Positions 11,542-21,571 of a stretch of DNA of 64,000 nt are shown here, in pieces. The stretch is from Tupaia tana (lineage: Eukaryota; Chordata; Mammalia; Scandentia; Tupaiidae). The position numbers and the translations under genes are program-made. Position 1 is the stretch's first letter. The number at the start of each line of letters is the position of its first letter. The notes under the pieces were generated by a model. The model was given only the letters and a program-made list of their open reading frames with translations, searched no databases and was not told the origin of the DNA. The DNA lies in NCBI GenBank assembly GCA_026018925.1, contig JAKSZU010000003.1:6058367-6122366 (forward strand), given 5' to 3'.

Positions 11542-11939
11542 GAAATATCCAAATCAGCATCAAATGGGAGATTGTCCCTACTTGAGCTATGTGCCCATCT
11601 TTGAATGAATCTGTAATACCCCAATGACCATGCATGAGTCATGTGATTGCTCTTTTGTGGTGAAGTTGGATCACACAAAGTTGTGGCGGGGGGGGGGCAA
11701 TTTCTAAAAGGAAGACAGAGCACAACGGATACCCACTGCAGTGCTGCAGTCTGTCCTGCCGCCTTCCGTGTGAGGGTCCCTCCCCTGCAGCCTGCGTCTC
11801 TGGCTACAGTCCCTTATGTTCTCTTCCTTGCTGTCAAGTATGCCTTTACTTTAGTACTTGGTTTTGCCTACATAACCCCCATCCCAATCAAGAAATAGAG
11901 CTAAGTGACCTACGAGCTGTGTGTGATGCTTCTGATGAT

Positions 11940-12085
11940 AAATTACAGATGAGGGGCAAAAACAAAGAAGCTCTTAGAGAGCAACAGCGGGAAACTAGAA
12001 GCACGAACCCCAAAGAAAAAGATTAATACACACGACTACATTAAAATTAGAAACGTATCAAGACAACTTTAGGAAGTACTCACAA
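11940..12085 (+). mobile_element. LINE-1 ORF2 C-terminal fragment (sense)
   Basis: GGGCAAAAACAAAGAAGCTC, CCCCAAAGAAAAAGATTAAT and CGACTACATTAAAATTAG are typical of the sense strand of the ORF2 3' part. Short and out of frame. Confidence 0.6.
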
Positions 12086-12781
12086 CAATTCCCAGTTTAA
12101 TGGGATTATGTAAAAGGGACACAGAAGCCAATCCGGAAGTATTACCAGCAGTCGGAGCTGGAACGACTAGAGCATTAGGGTAACTCGCGATAGCACCGAA
12201 TCATAACCTAAGGAGTAAGATGAATAGCCATGAGTACGAGCTGAGGAAAAGGACTGCACACATAAATTAAGTGGCGAGAAGCACTGTCTTCCAAAGAGAA
12301 GAATGCCAACACATCCAGATACTACCTCCTCCTGGAAAACGGGTTCGGTCTTCGTGACTTGCTTCTAAAGAACAGGGCGTGGAAAGGGAACAGCAGTCAC
12401 ATGACAGTAGAGAAACCTTCGAGATGTCCCCTTTGCCAAGGGCTCAGAGTTCCCGTCACCATCGTCAGTCGTGCTGAGATTGCGTGCCCAGGCAGGCCAC
12501 GAGGCCTTCGCCTTCACAGTGCAGTCCCCAGGGTAATCCTTCAAAGCCACTAGACAAATCCAAATTGAGGAACATGCTATAAAATACCTAATCAAGACCC
12601 TTCGAAAGTGTCAAGAGCGTGAAAAAAAAAAGTGTAGGAAGCTGTCACAAACTGGAGGAGGAAACTAAAAAACGTGAGCAGAAGGGAATATGGTGTCCTA
12701 GATCTGATTCTAAAATGGAAAAAGCGCATGAATGGGAAAGCTGTGCATTTGGATAATTTGCAGTTTAGTTCACAGGGTTGT
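12086..12781 (+). repeat. Probable old LINE 3' region, unassigned
   Basis: The end, GGATAATTTGCAGTTTAGTT and TTGTACCAATGTTGG, continues beyond the SINE as TGGAACTCTCTGCATTATCT, a pattern common at the 3' end of old LINE-derived repeats. The first part (12086-12550) has nothing I recognise. Confidence 0.35.
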
Positions 12782-12794
12782 ACCAATGTTGGTT

Positions 12795-13089
12795 TCTTTT
12801 CTTTTTTTTTCTTTTCTTTTTTTTTTTTTTTTTTTTTGAGAGGTTTTCGCTATAGGGTGCATGCACTCGCCAGACAGACAGAGAAAGATAGAGAGACAGA
12901 AAGCGAGAAATCACCCCCCCAGGGGGGATGGTCACGCCGCAATCCCTTCTCCTCCATTCTCCTCTCGGGATCTTGGGCACGCATGCACACACGCCCGGCG
13001 TGAGTTTTAAGCCACTGGGTCTGGGACGCGAACCGCGGTTGACTACCTGGGAGTCCAGCGACATAGCCATTACGCTAACTGCTGGTTCC
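12795..13089 (-). mobile_element. SINE-A (young-looking) with 12-bp target duplication
   Basis: Poly-T, GAGGTTTTCGCTATAGGGTGC, C/G palindrome, box B complement and head complement CGCTAACTGCTGGTTCCC. CCAATGTTGGTT flanks it at 12783-12794 and 13090-13101. Confidence 0.94.
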
Positions 13090-13314
13090 CCAATGTTGGT
13101 TCCTTAATGTTGACAAACGTATCGTGGTAATTGGTAGCATCAGAGGCAGCTGGATGACAGGCACATGGAACTCTCTGCATTATCTCTGCAACTTTTTTTT
13201 TTTGAAATGAACCTAAACTTATTTCCAAACAAAAGTTTAACAAAAATAAATCTTTAAGAGAATAAAGAGCTAAGTTACAGAGTGGAAGAAGATAGCAACA
13301 TGCCATAGGATGGT

Positions 13315-13490
13315 GTCAACAAGGAAGCACGTGTACGTCGATGGTCCTGTGAGATTAGGCCGTGTAGCCTAGGCATATGGCAGGGTGTGCCCTCTAGGTG
13401 TGTGTAGGCACACTGCACGATACGGACTTACATGAACAGTGGCTTTGTCAGGAATCCTTTTTAAGCAATGCATGGCTGTCTTTACGATGC
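13315..13490 (-). repeat. Old interspersed repeat, orientation 1
   Basis: GTGTAGCCTAGGCATATGG, GTGTAGGCACACTGCACGA and TTAAGCAATGCATGGCTG match a common old mammalian repeat. A second copy lies inverted at 20180-20330. I do not name the family. Confidence 0.5.
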
Positions 13491-13499
13491 AGAGATACA

Positions 13500-14180
13500 A
13501 CGAATCCTTATAGATCACTAAGAAAAAAGCAGACACACAAATTTAAAAAAGGGTTAAAAGAATAGAACAAGAACTTTATGAAAGAGGAACTCCAAATGGT
13601 CGATAGACACAGGAGAAAAGTGCAAAGAAGTGCTTCTACTCTTTAGGGAGCACATTTTGTTATTTTGGTTTTCTTCTTCCCACACTCCAATTTCGTGTCA
13701 GTTGGAGCTCTTTAACCTTATTTTATATCCACCATTTTCTCTCTTTACTGACCTGCCCTCGTTTTGCTCCCCATTCTAATCGATTTCCTCTCTGTATCCG
13801 CCAATGTTCTCTTGCACTGCTTCCAGTTTCAATGTTCCCAGTTTCATTTCTGTGAAGAATTTAATTTTGATTCTACTTTTCCCTAAATTTTGCCAGCTTG
13901 CTTTCCAGATCCTTCTGTGTTCTCACCATCTCTTTCTTGTTTTCTCGCCCTCTCTTCCTTGAGCTGTTGCTTCATTAAGTTTAGAAAATTCATGGCAAAA
14001 TATTTGGATATAATTTTCATCTGCTCATTTTAACACTCTTTCGCTGAGTGTTTTCCCTCTGCCATTCTTTCCCTCATCTTTACACTACCACACTTTTGTA
14101 TAGAGTTTGTACAGATCTAAAGGTTATGCTTCTCTGGAGCAGGCAAACTTTATTTGGACCATATATTTACTGGAGATTTA
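13500..14180. other. AT-rich tract, possibly an old antisense LINE
   Basis: Thymine-rich on the plus strand with phrases such as TTTAATTTTGATTCTACTTT. It may be a very old antisense L1 ORF1 region but I cannot confirm it. Confidence 0.3.
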
Positions 14181-14196
14181 TAAGAGTTAAGGGCTG

Positions 14197-14467
14197 GGAA
14201 CCAGCAGTTAGCATAATGGCTATGTCGCTGGACTCCCACATAGTCGACCACGGTTCACGTCCCGGACCCGGTGGCTTAAAACTCATGCCGGACGCATGTG
14301 CGTGCGTGCCCAAGATCCCGAGAGGAGAATGGAGGAGAAGGGATTGCGGCGTGACCATCCCCCCTGGGGGGGTGATTTCTCGCTTTCTGTCTCTATGTCT
14401 CTCTCTGTCTGTCTGGCGAGTGCATGCACCCTATAGTGAAAACCTCTCAAAAAAAAAAAAAAAAAAA
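14197..14467 (+). mobile_element. SINE-A (young-looking) with 15-bp target duplication
   Basis: Head GGGAACCAGCAGTTAGCATAA; palindrome CCCCCCTGGGGGGG; tail ACCCTATAGTGAAAACCTC plus about 20 A. AAGAGTTAAGGGCTG is repeated at 14182-14196 and 14468-14482. Confidence 0.95.
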
Positions 14468-14554
14468 AAGAGTTAAGGGCTGAGGGTGTTCTAGGTGAGC
14501 AAAAATTAACCTTATAAACTAATTTAAAAAATTGAATTTGTTTAGTTAAAAAAA

Positions 14555-14584
14555 CTTGCCAGAGGGCCCATGCGCTCACTGAAG

Positions 14585-14634
<50 letters not shown>

Positions 14635-14818
14635 CACCACCTCCCAAGGGGGAATGGTCATACTGCAATCCCTCCTCCACCCTTCCTCCCTTTGGGGTTT
14701 TAGGTACGCATGTTCACATGCCCAATGTGTGTTTCTCTAGCCGCTGAGTCTGGGACTCAAACTGCAGAGTTGGCCGTGTGGGATCCAGCCTCCTTAACCA
14801 TCATGTCATGGACTGGTG
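14555..14818 (-). mobile_element. SINE-C with (GA)n
   Basis: CCATGCGCTCACTGAAGAG, about 20 GA units at 14589-14630, AATGGTCATACTGCAATCC and head complement GTGTGGGATCCAGCC. Diverged from SINE-A. Confidence 0.75.
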
Positions 14819-14932
14819 CCAAATTTGCTTAATTTTTACTTGTCTTTACTCAACCGAAAAGGAAAGGTGTGGAGCTATTCATAGTCAAGTTCTTCCTTTC
14901 TCTGTTGCCACTGGATATATATTTCTTTCATA

Positions 14933-15272
14933 CTGCAGTAACAAATATTGCCCTCTTAACACATATCTGGCTAAGATCACACATTCGTAATCCGGAGATC
15001 TGAAGTGGGCCACACTGCGCTGCATTTCTCTGGAGGCTCTAGGGGACAGTCCACACCCTTGCCTTCTCTAGCTTCTGGAGGCCATTGCCGTGCCTCAGTT
15101 CATGGCCTCCTCCTACACCTTCAGATCTGCCTCTGATACTCCTGCCTCTGCTAAAGGTGCTTGTGATTACACCGGGCCCACATGGGCTATCCGGAATGGC
15201 GTTCCCGACTCAGGATCTTTACCTTAATCACATCTGCAAGGTCTTGGGAGGAGCATTAGTCTGTCTACCACA
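14933..15272 (+). mobile_element. MaLR LTR relic (MLT1-like)
   Basis: Ordered matches to MLT1-type LTRs: TGCAGTAACAAAT near the start, CTGGAGGCTCTAGGGGACAG, GCTTCTGGAGGCCATTGC, CTTGTGATTACACCGGGCCC, AATCACATCTGCAAGG, and the end TGTCTACCACA. An old solo LTR; no internal sequence nearby. Confidence 0.75.
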
Positions 15273-15780
15273 GCTGTCCCAGCTGGATTCTCTGGAAGGA
15301 GTCTCCGAGATGAAGTTTCACATTCGGAACACTTTTTAAGGGTGTCCTTAGGGTAGATGCCTGTAAAGGGGAGGATGCTAGAGCGATGACATTATCAAAG
15401 CTGAAGAAATAATATGACGAGAGAAAAGAGGATTTGGAGATAGACTCTCTGCAAAGTGGGGAATGTGTGAGACGGAATTTGACAGCGCCTGGGGGCCATG
15501 AGTCTGAGGAGCGTGAGCAGCCAGCCTACCTGTGCTGATCTGCGGGGCAGAGAGAGTCATCGGTCTCCTCGCAGCTTCGGGAAAATGACTTTCCCCTTGG
15601 ATCTGAGTCCACATTCACCAAGCAATGTTTACCTTAATGTTTTTACTTCCTACTTCCCTGATACTAAGCAGGAGGAGATTTTTCCGGTGGGGAACATGAG
15701 AATTCCAGTGTGTGCAATGGGGATGAGTAGTTTATATTATAAGCCTATTGAAAGTTGGGACATGCCAATCATCCCCTGGT
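15273..15780. other. Tract without a recognised gene
   Basis: The part after the MLT1-like LTR resembles neither a known gene nor an obvious repeat. Short frames only. Confidence 0.45.
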
Positions 15781-16215
15781 AGATAATTCATGGGTACTGT
15801 CATCATGGACAGTCTCGTTTCTATTCTTCCCTATTAAAAGAATCTCATGTACTGGCTAAACATATTCATTTTGCCAGACTCTCTTGCAGCTAAGGTAGCC
15901 ATGTGCCATGGTTCTGCTTAATGTGATGTAGGTGGAATCTCCTGGGAAGTGTGTCCTTTTTTTTTCAGGATAACAAAGGTAAAGCCTTGCTAGAGAAAGT
16001 GTTTTTGCCTTTCCTCCTTTCTACCTAGAACATGGATGTGAGGCCTGGATGTGTAGCAGCCATTTTGTGACCATGAGGATACAATGGCAGTCAAGGATTT
16101 CAGAGAAAGGAGGTAGAGGAAGTCTGGCTCTTGGTCAATACGCACAAACTGCTCCCTACACCTGAATGGCCTTCCTATGGACGTTACAGACAAAAAGGCC
16201 CTATTCATTTCAGCT
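15781..16215 (+). repeat. Old LTR-like repeat relic
   Basis: CAGACTCTCTTGCAGCTAAGG, ATGTGATGTAGGTGGAATCT, GGATGTGAGGCCTGGATGT and GCAGCCATTTTGTGACCATG occur in this order in a common old mammalian LTR-type repeat that I do not name. Confidence 0.45.
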
Positions 16216-16389
16216 AGAGTGGGCAGGTGTTCGATGTTTGGAGGACACGTTCATTACATGAACAGGTACTAAATGGAGTCTCTGAGCCAGCAAAGCTGTG
16301 AGCAAGACCCTGTAGTGTAGTTAATCCACAAGATCATGCATCTGGGAGGCTCTTTATGCTTATTCCCTGCAAATAGCTCTCAGTTCTTT

Positions 16390-16463
16390 TCTTTTTCTTT
16401 AGTTTGCTATAGGGTGCATGTACTCACTAGAGACACACACACACACAATCACGCACACTCACG

Positions 16464-16507
<44 letters not shown>

Positions 16508-16682
16508 CCACCCCCTAGAGGGAAAGGCCACTCTGCAATTCATTCTTCTCCATTCTTCCCTTGGGGTTTTGGGGATACATGCACACATGCCTGGTGTGTT
16601 TCAACCACTTGGTCTGAGACTCGAACCACACAGTCAGGCGTGTGGGATCCAGTGACCATGATCCCAATACCACAAGCTGGCC
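16390..16682 (-). mobile_element. SINE-C with (CA)n/(GA)n
   Basis: TTTGCTATAGGGTGCATGTAC, CA and GA runs at 16433-16504, CTGCAATTCATTCTTCTCC, and head complement GTGGGATCCAGTGACC. Confidence 0.8.
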
Positions 16683-16823
16683 TCCCTTTCAGTTTCTCAC
16701 TGATCATGAGCATAACTCATGTACTTTGTAAACTTTCAGATAAAACAACAACATTAAAAAAAATAAGTACAAAATCAGTATAAGGCCCACCACACAGGGG
16801 CTTTGTTAAGAGGTAAATATTGT

Positions 16824-17090
16824 GGGACCAGCAGGTGGCATAATGGTTATGCTGCTGGACCCTCACGTAGTTAACTGCAGTTCGAGTCCTAGACCTGGTG
16901 GCTTAAAACTCATGCTGGGCATGTGTGCGTGTGTGCCCAAAATCCTGAGAGGAGAATGGAGGAGAGAGGATTGTGGCATGGCCATCCCCTCTGGGTGTGT
17001 GTGACATCTTACTTTCTGTCTCTCTGGGAAGCACACATGCCCTATAGCAAAAATATCTCTCTAAAAATAAATAAATAAAATAAAATAAAT
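16824..17090 (+). mobile_element. SINE-A, first of two insertions at one target
   Basis: Head GGGACCAGCAGGTGGCATAA; tail ATGCCCTATAGCAAAAATATC and A-rich (AAAT)n. Target repeats GAGGTAAATATTGT (16810-16823) and GAGATAAATATTGT (17091-17104). Confidence 0.92.
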
Positions 17091-17108
17091 GAGATAAATA
17101 TTGTTTAG

Positions 17109-17300
17109 GGGCCAAGAAGTGGCGTGGTGGTTAAGGTGCTGGACTCCCACGTGGCCGGCTGCAGTTTAAGTCCTGGACCTGGTTGGTTGTTTTCTCACTT
17201 TCCTTCTTTCTCGCTTTCTCACTCTCTGTTTGTCTCTCTCTGGTCAAATAAAAATAGTAAAAATAATAATAATAAATAAAATAAATAATTCTTTAAAAAA
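17109..17300 (+). mobile_element. SINE-B, second insertion at the same target
   Basis: Head GGGGCCAAGAAGTGGCGTGG; tail GGTCAAATAAAAATAG. GAGATAAATATTGTTTAG is repeated exactly at 17091-17108 and 17301-17318. Confidence 0.94.
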
Positions 17301-17379
17301 GAGATAAATATTGTTTAGTACTAGTGAATATACTTAGAGATGTCTCTGAGTCTTTATAGATAATACTTTAAAAAACATT

Positions 17380-17605
17380 TAGTTTCTTTCTTTTGAGAGA
17401 GAAAGAGCAAGCAGAAGAGAGAGAGGCAGAGAGGGAAGCATGCCCTGACAGGGCCCTCATGCCACAGTCCAGCCCCAGCCTCAGCCAGCTCAGCCGTGGG
17501 CATGCGTGCACATGCTCAGTGTGTAGAGAGGCCCTGTGATGTGGACCTGGGACTTGACCATGTGAGTGAGACTGTGTCTCCCTGTGCCACTGTTTGGCCC
17601 CAGTA
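17380..17605 (-). mobile_element. SINE-D
   Basis: GAGAGAAAGAGCAAGCAGAAG, CCCAGCCTCAGCCAGCTCAG, GGGCATGCGTGCACATGC, GGACCTGGGACTTGACC and end CACTGTTTGGCCCC align with the copy at 59300-59502. Confidence 0.65.
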
Positions 17606-18005
17606 TTAATTTATTTGACATAGACCGCATTGCATTTTAAAACTTCCTATCCACTTAGAAATTTATTGTGAACTCCTTCTAGCAATCTTGTTAGGAAAAT
17701 CCGTTAATATAGAGTTAGGTTACTAATTTTAACCATTCGATACTTAAGTACTATCATTTAATCTGTCATATTAAAATTTAGTTAACTAATCCTCAAGCGG
17801 TATCTGTTTTTTGGGGAGAACGTTCTGATTCCTTCCTCAGGCACAGACCCTGGAAGTGGATTTTCTAGCTGGAGGGAGGTGCGGTGGGCCTGCACCTCAC
17901 GTGGGTGCCAGCCACGCCATTCTCCACTGGTCTCTGCCTCCTGCGTTGCTGGAGACAGTCGGCTTTCTGCTGACTCGTCCTTCTAAATGTCAAAGCTCTG
18001 TGTTT
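17606..18005. other. Tract without a recognised gene
   Basis: AT-rich, then a short GC-rich part. No gene or repeat family recognised. Confidence 0.5.
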
Positions 18006-18006
18006 C

Positions 18007-18245
18007 GGGGGGCGGATGGTGGTACAGTAGTAAAATGAGACAGTCTGCAAGGCTGGCTCACATGGAAAGGTTCTGGGTTCGTGTCCAGAGACCTCCCTGA
18101 GTATTCTGGGCTGGTGTGTGTCCTTGATCTGGGACTGGGTGATGCTGGGAGTGGGTCTGGGTTAAGACTCTACTGAGAGTCCTGTCTCTTTCTTTGCCTC
18201 TCTGTGTGTGTCTCTCTTGCTCACGGAAGAGAGAAACAGATACTT
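18007..18245 (+). mobile_element. SINE-D relative with tRNA-like head
   Basis: GGGGGGCGGATGGTGGTACAG with box B GGTTCTGGGTTCGTGTCC, a GGGACTGGGTGATGCTGGGA body, CT-rich part and AGAGAAACAGATA. Related to the copy at 53655-53880. Confidence 0.55.
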
Positions 18246-18249
18246 AGGA

Positions 18250-19375
18250 AGGAAAAAATCTCTGCAGTTTCAAGTGGGTCCTGATAGAGCTCAGCATCAG
18301 TATGATCATGATAGTTATCTGGGTCGCCATCGTATGTTTAATGCCCCAATGCCACCTCTGCAGAACCACGCATGGGGGAGAGTCCCTTCTCTGTAGACCC
18401 AGATTAGGCTCAACTTTGGCTCTGTTTATAAGGCGGTCTGTGGCTGGTCCAGCTTTCTAAGACAAACAATAACAAGAACGGATTTCTTAACAAAACCCTT
18501 ATGTGTCCAATAGAGAGGACACTGAGCAGCACCCGGGTTGCGCCCTTTCTGATAGCACCTTCCCCGCGGAAGAGCTCTCGATATAGTCACATGTGCTCCG
18601 TATCCGGTCTCCGTCCTCCTCCCCACCTCAGGGAGGCAGACAGGAAGAGGCTGTCTCCAGGAAGCCAGTCTTGCTTTTCGCCACTGGGTGAGCTGTGCCC
18701 CTTTGTTCTGCCCACGCTGGTTGACAGTGATGACAATAGATTTCAATGTCCCTGTCCTCATTAGGGAAATTGCAAAGTTGCCTTCCTCTGTTCTCTGACA
18801 GAGACATTGTAAAGCAGCTGGCATGCCACGTTTTCTAACGACATATCATAAGACTCGAGACTGAAGAACATTCCGTGCCCTGTTCTATTCACTGGTTATA
18901 AACTACGTTAAATATCGTGCGGGATGTGGACATCGTAGGTCACGGGAGCCAGTCTCTCTTAATGACGGTTTTCAAAGCCTATAAATTCACGGGTGGAGGA
19001 CACTTTGTCATTTGCAAATGGCCAAGGGCCATCCCTAAGCAGCCGCATCTACCGAATGGTCGACATGTCCTTGCACATCAGCCCTCTCTTCCTGCCCTCT
19101 TGGATAAGAGAAAAGGAGATTCGAGTCCAAACCCTCTCATGTCTTCTGGTGCACAGCTCTCCGTCCTCTCAGAAATACTAACTATCCCATTTCTCTATGT
19201 AATGGGGCAACTATATCCATGAGAACCTCCCTCACCCGGTGGGGACCCCCTTCTGGTCTCCCAATAATTAATCTACATGCGATGCTCTCCACTTCTCATT
19301 CTGACTCACTCTTTTATTGATGTCTGGCTCAGCCTCTTCTTTATCCTGGAAATATGGCTTTTACAGTCACTGTTG
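18250..19375. other. Tract without a recognised gene
   Basis: Frames up to 132 codons on either strand without recognisable domains; no clear repeat family. Confidence 0.5.
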
Positions 19376-19379
19376 ACCT

Positions 19380-19660
19380 AGGATAGTGGAGGGTAGGAGA
19401 TGTGGGTTAACGGATGTAGAATCAGTTAGACGGGGCCATGAATTCTAGTGTTCTATAGCACAGTAGTGTGATTATAGTGACAGTGGGTTATTGTATATTT
19501 CAAGATGACTGGAAGAGAGACTTTTAAATGCCCCCAACATAAAGTCATGATAAATGAGGCGATGCATGCACTGCATCCCCTGATTTGATCATTGCACGCG
19601 GTACTCATGTGCTGAAAGTCACACTGTCCCTTATGAATACAAACAATGATTTACAAAGTG
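19380..19660 (+). mobile_element. LINE-1 3' UTR fragment (sense)
   Basis: GGATAGTGGAGGGTAGGAGA, TTCTAGTGTTCTATAGCACA, TATTGTATATTTCAAGATG and CCCTGATTTGATCATTGCA are the familiar L1MA-type 3' UTR in sense orientation. Confidence 0.8.
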
Positions 19661-19684
19661 AAGATAAATGAAGCCATCCTTTTA

Positions 19685-19925
19685 AAAATTGCTATAACGT
19701 GTGCATTCTTGCCAGAGAGAAGTGGACAGAGAGAGAGAAGGAGAAAGCACCACCCACCTAGGGCTTGGTTGCTCTGCAATCCCTTCATCATTTCTTCTCC
19801 CTGTTGTGATTTAGGGGTCATACCCACACGCATCTGGAATATTTTCAAGCCACTGGGGCTGAGATTCAAACCATGATCGGTCATGTGGGATTCATTTTCC
19901 TTAACCACCAGGCCAGAGGGCTGCC
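19685..19925 (-). mobile_element. SINE-C
   Basis: TTGCTATAACGTGTGCATTC, GA-rich part, CTCTGCAATCCCTTCATC, and head complement CATGTGGGATTCATTTTCC then TTAACCACCAGGCC. Confidence 0.75.
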
Positions 19926-20089
19926 TCTGAAACCAATCTTAATAAAACAAAAGCTAAGAGAACTCACGTGCAGCAGACTTGCATAAAAGATTTTAGAGGA
20001 CATTCTTGAGAGGAAATCATTCCAGAGGGGTGTGTAGGTCTATGACAGGAAATGGTCCTGCACTTCACTGTGGAAAAGCAGTAGAGGTG

Positions 20090-20400
20090 ACAATGCATAG
20101 TCTCTCTTATCCATGGCGGTACTTTCAAGACCCACCTGTGGGTGCCTGAAACTCAGAAGTAGCGAACCCCAGACATACAGACACGGGCTGCTTAACAGTG
20201 GGGATACATTCTGAGAAATGCCTGCCTAGGCTGTCCTGTCGAAGTGATAACACCACAGAATGTACTTAGATAAACCTGTTGGCGGATGGCACAGCCTGCC
20301 GCACCCCCAGGCTCTGTGGCATTGTCCGTTATCATCTGACGGGACCACCGTTGTCTACGTGCTCTGTTGTTGACTGCAATGATACACGGTTGTGACTCCT
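20090..20400 (+). repeat. Old interspersed repeat(s), orientation 2
   Basis: TCTCTTATCCATGGCGGTAC looks like the start of an old DNA-transposon-like repeat. From about 20180, GGCTGCTTAACAGTGGGGAT and ATTCTGAGAAATGCCTGC are the reverse of the copy at 13315-13490. Confidence 0.45.
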
Positions 20401-20522
20401 GTGTTTCCCTTTACATCTACACCTACAATAAGGCTAATTTACAAATGAGGGGCAATAAGATTATCAACAACAACTACAAATAAAACAGAGCAGTTACAAC
20501 CCCTTCCAAAAAGCTGAGCTTC

Positions 20523-20805
20523 ATGGGACCAGCAGTTAGCGTAATGGCTATATCACTAGACTCCCATGTAGTCGACTGTGGCTCGAGTCCTGGACCCAGT
20601 GACTTAAACTCATGCTGGGCACGTGTGTGTGCGTGCCCAAGATCCCGAGAGGAGAATGGAGAAGGGATTGTGGTGTGGCCATCCCCCCTGGGGGGTGATT
20701 TCTAGCTTTCTGTCTCTCTGTCTTTCTGGTAAGAGCATGCGCCCTATAGCAAAAATCTCTCCAAAAAAAAAAAAACCAACAAAAAAACCCACAAAAAAAC
20801 CCCAC
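20523..20805 (+). mobile_element. SINE-A (young-looking)
   Basis: Head GGGACCAGCAGTTAGCGTAA; palindrome CCCCCCTGGGGGG; tail CGCCCTATAGCAAAAATC with an A/ACCC-interrupted tail. Target repeats AAAAAGCTGAGCTTC (20508-20522) and AAAACGCTGAGCTTC (20806-20820). Confidence 0.94.
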
Positions 20806-20820
20806 AAAACGCTGAGCTTC

Positions 20821-21230
20821 CCAGAATGGCTCCCCGTAGTGTGCTGCAGAGCTCGCTCCTGTGTCTGCTGCTTCGGGAACCCCAGGAGCAGGAGGCCGCC
20901 ATCACTTGGGCTGGCTCCCATGTCGCACTGCTGTGTCTGTCCCCACTACAGCAGAGACCCACACTGCGCCTCTCCCCACGTAGCTGAGGTCTAGATCTAA
21001 GCTTTGTGAGTGTGCATGTGGTTAGTGGAACCTAAATGTCATGTCCGTTCTCTAACAATAGATTTTCCCCAGCCCTCTAAGTTCAGGAAGGCAAATCTTA
21101 CACTGTGAACAGGTGTTCAAAAGACTCTGGGGAGCCGCGCATGACCGATGCCTGTTGTACTTCTAGGTTTTCCACTCCAATGGGACTAAAGTATTAGGCC
21201 ACTGTCATTTTTGTTTTGTTTTGTTTTGTT
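20821..21230. other. Tract without a recognised gene
   Basis: No supported ORF or repeat; ends at a (TTTTG)n and (TTAA)n stretch that forms the tail of the following element. Confidence 0.5.
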
Positions 21231-21352
21231 TTTAATTAATTAATTAATTTACATTCATTCACTGAGCATTGTCACAGCATACAAAATGTGATTTCCCATC
21301 CAGAATATACTGCATAGTGGCTTAATCATACATATTATCGTCAATAATTTTC

Positions 21353-21410
21353 CATTTCTAGTTTCATACTAGAAACTAGAAATGTGTGTGTGTGTGTGTG
21401 TGTGTGTGTA
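21353..21410. repeat. 13-bp perfect inverted repeat next to (TG)n
   Basis: CATTTCTAGTTTC (21353-21365) and its exact reverse complement (21372-21384) with a 6-base loop, followed by a TG run to about 21410. Confidence 0.9.
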
Positions 21411-21571
21411 TTCTGCCCCCCTATTTCTCACCCTCTGCCATTTCTCACCCTCTTCTCACATCATCTCAGGTGTCTACAGTTGTTTTCCACCCCCCCCCCC
21501 CCATTTTATTGATTCACAAAATTTCTTAAATAATCTAACTACTTTCAATAGCAGGCTCAGCTAGTATATAC

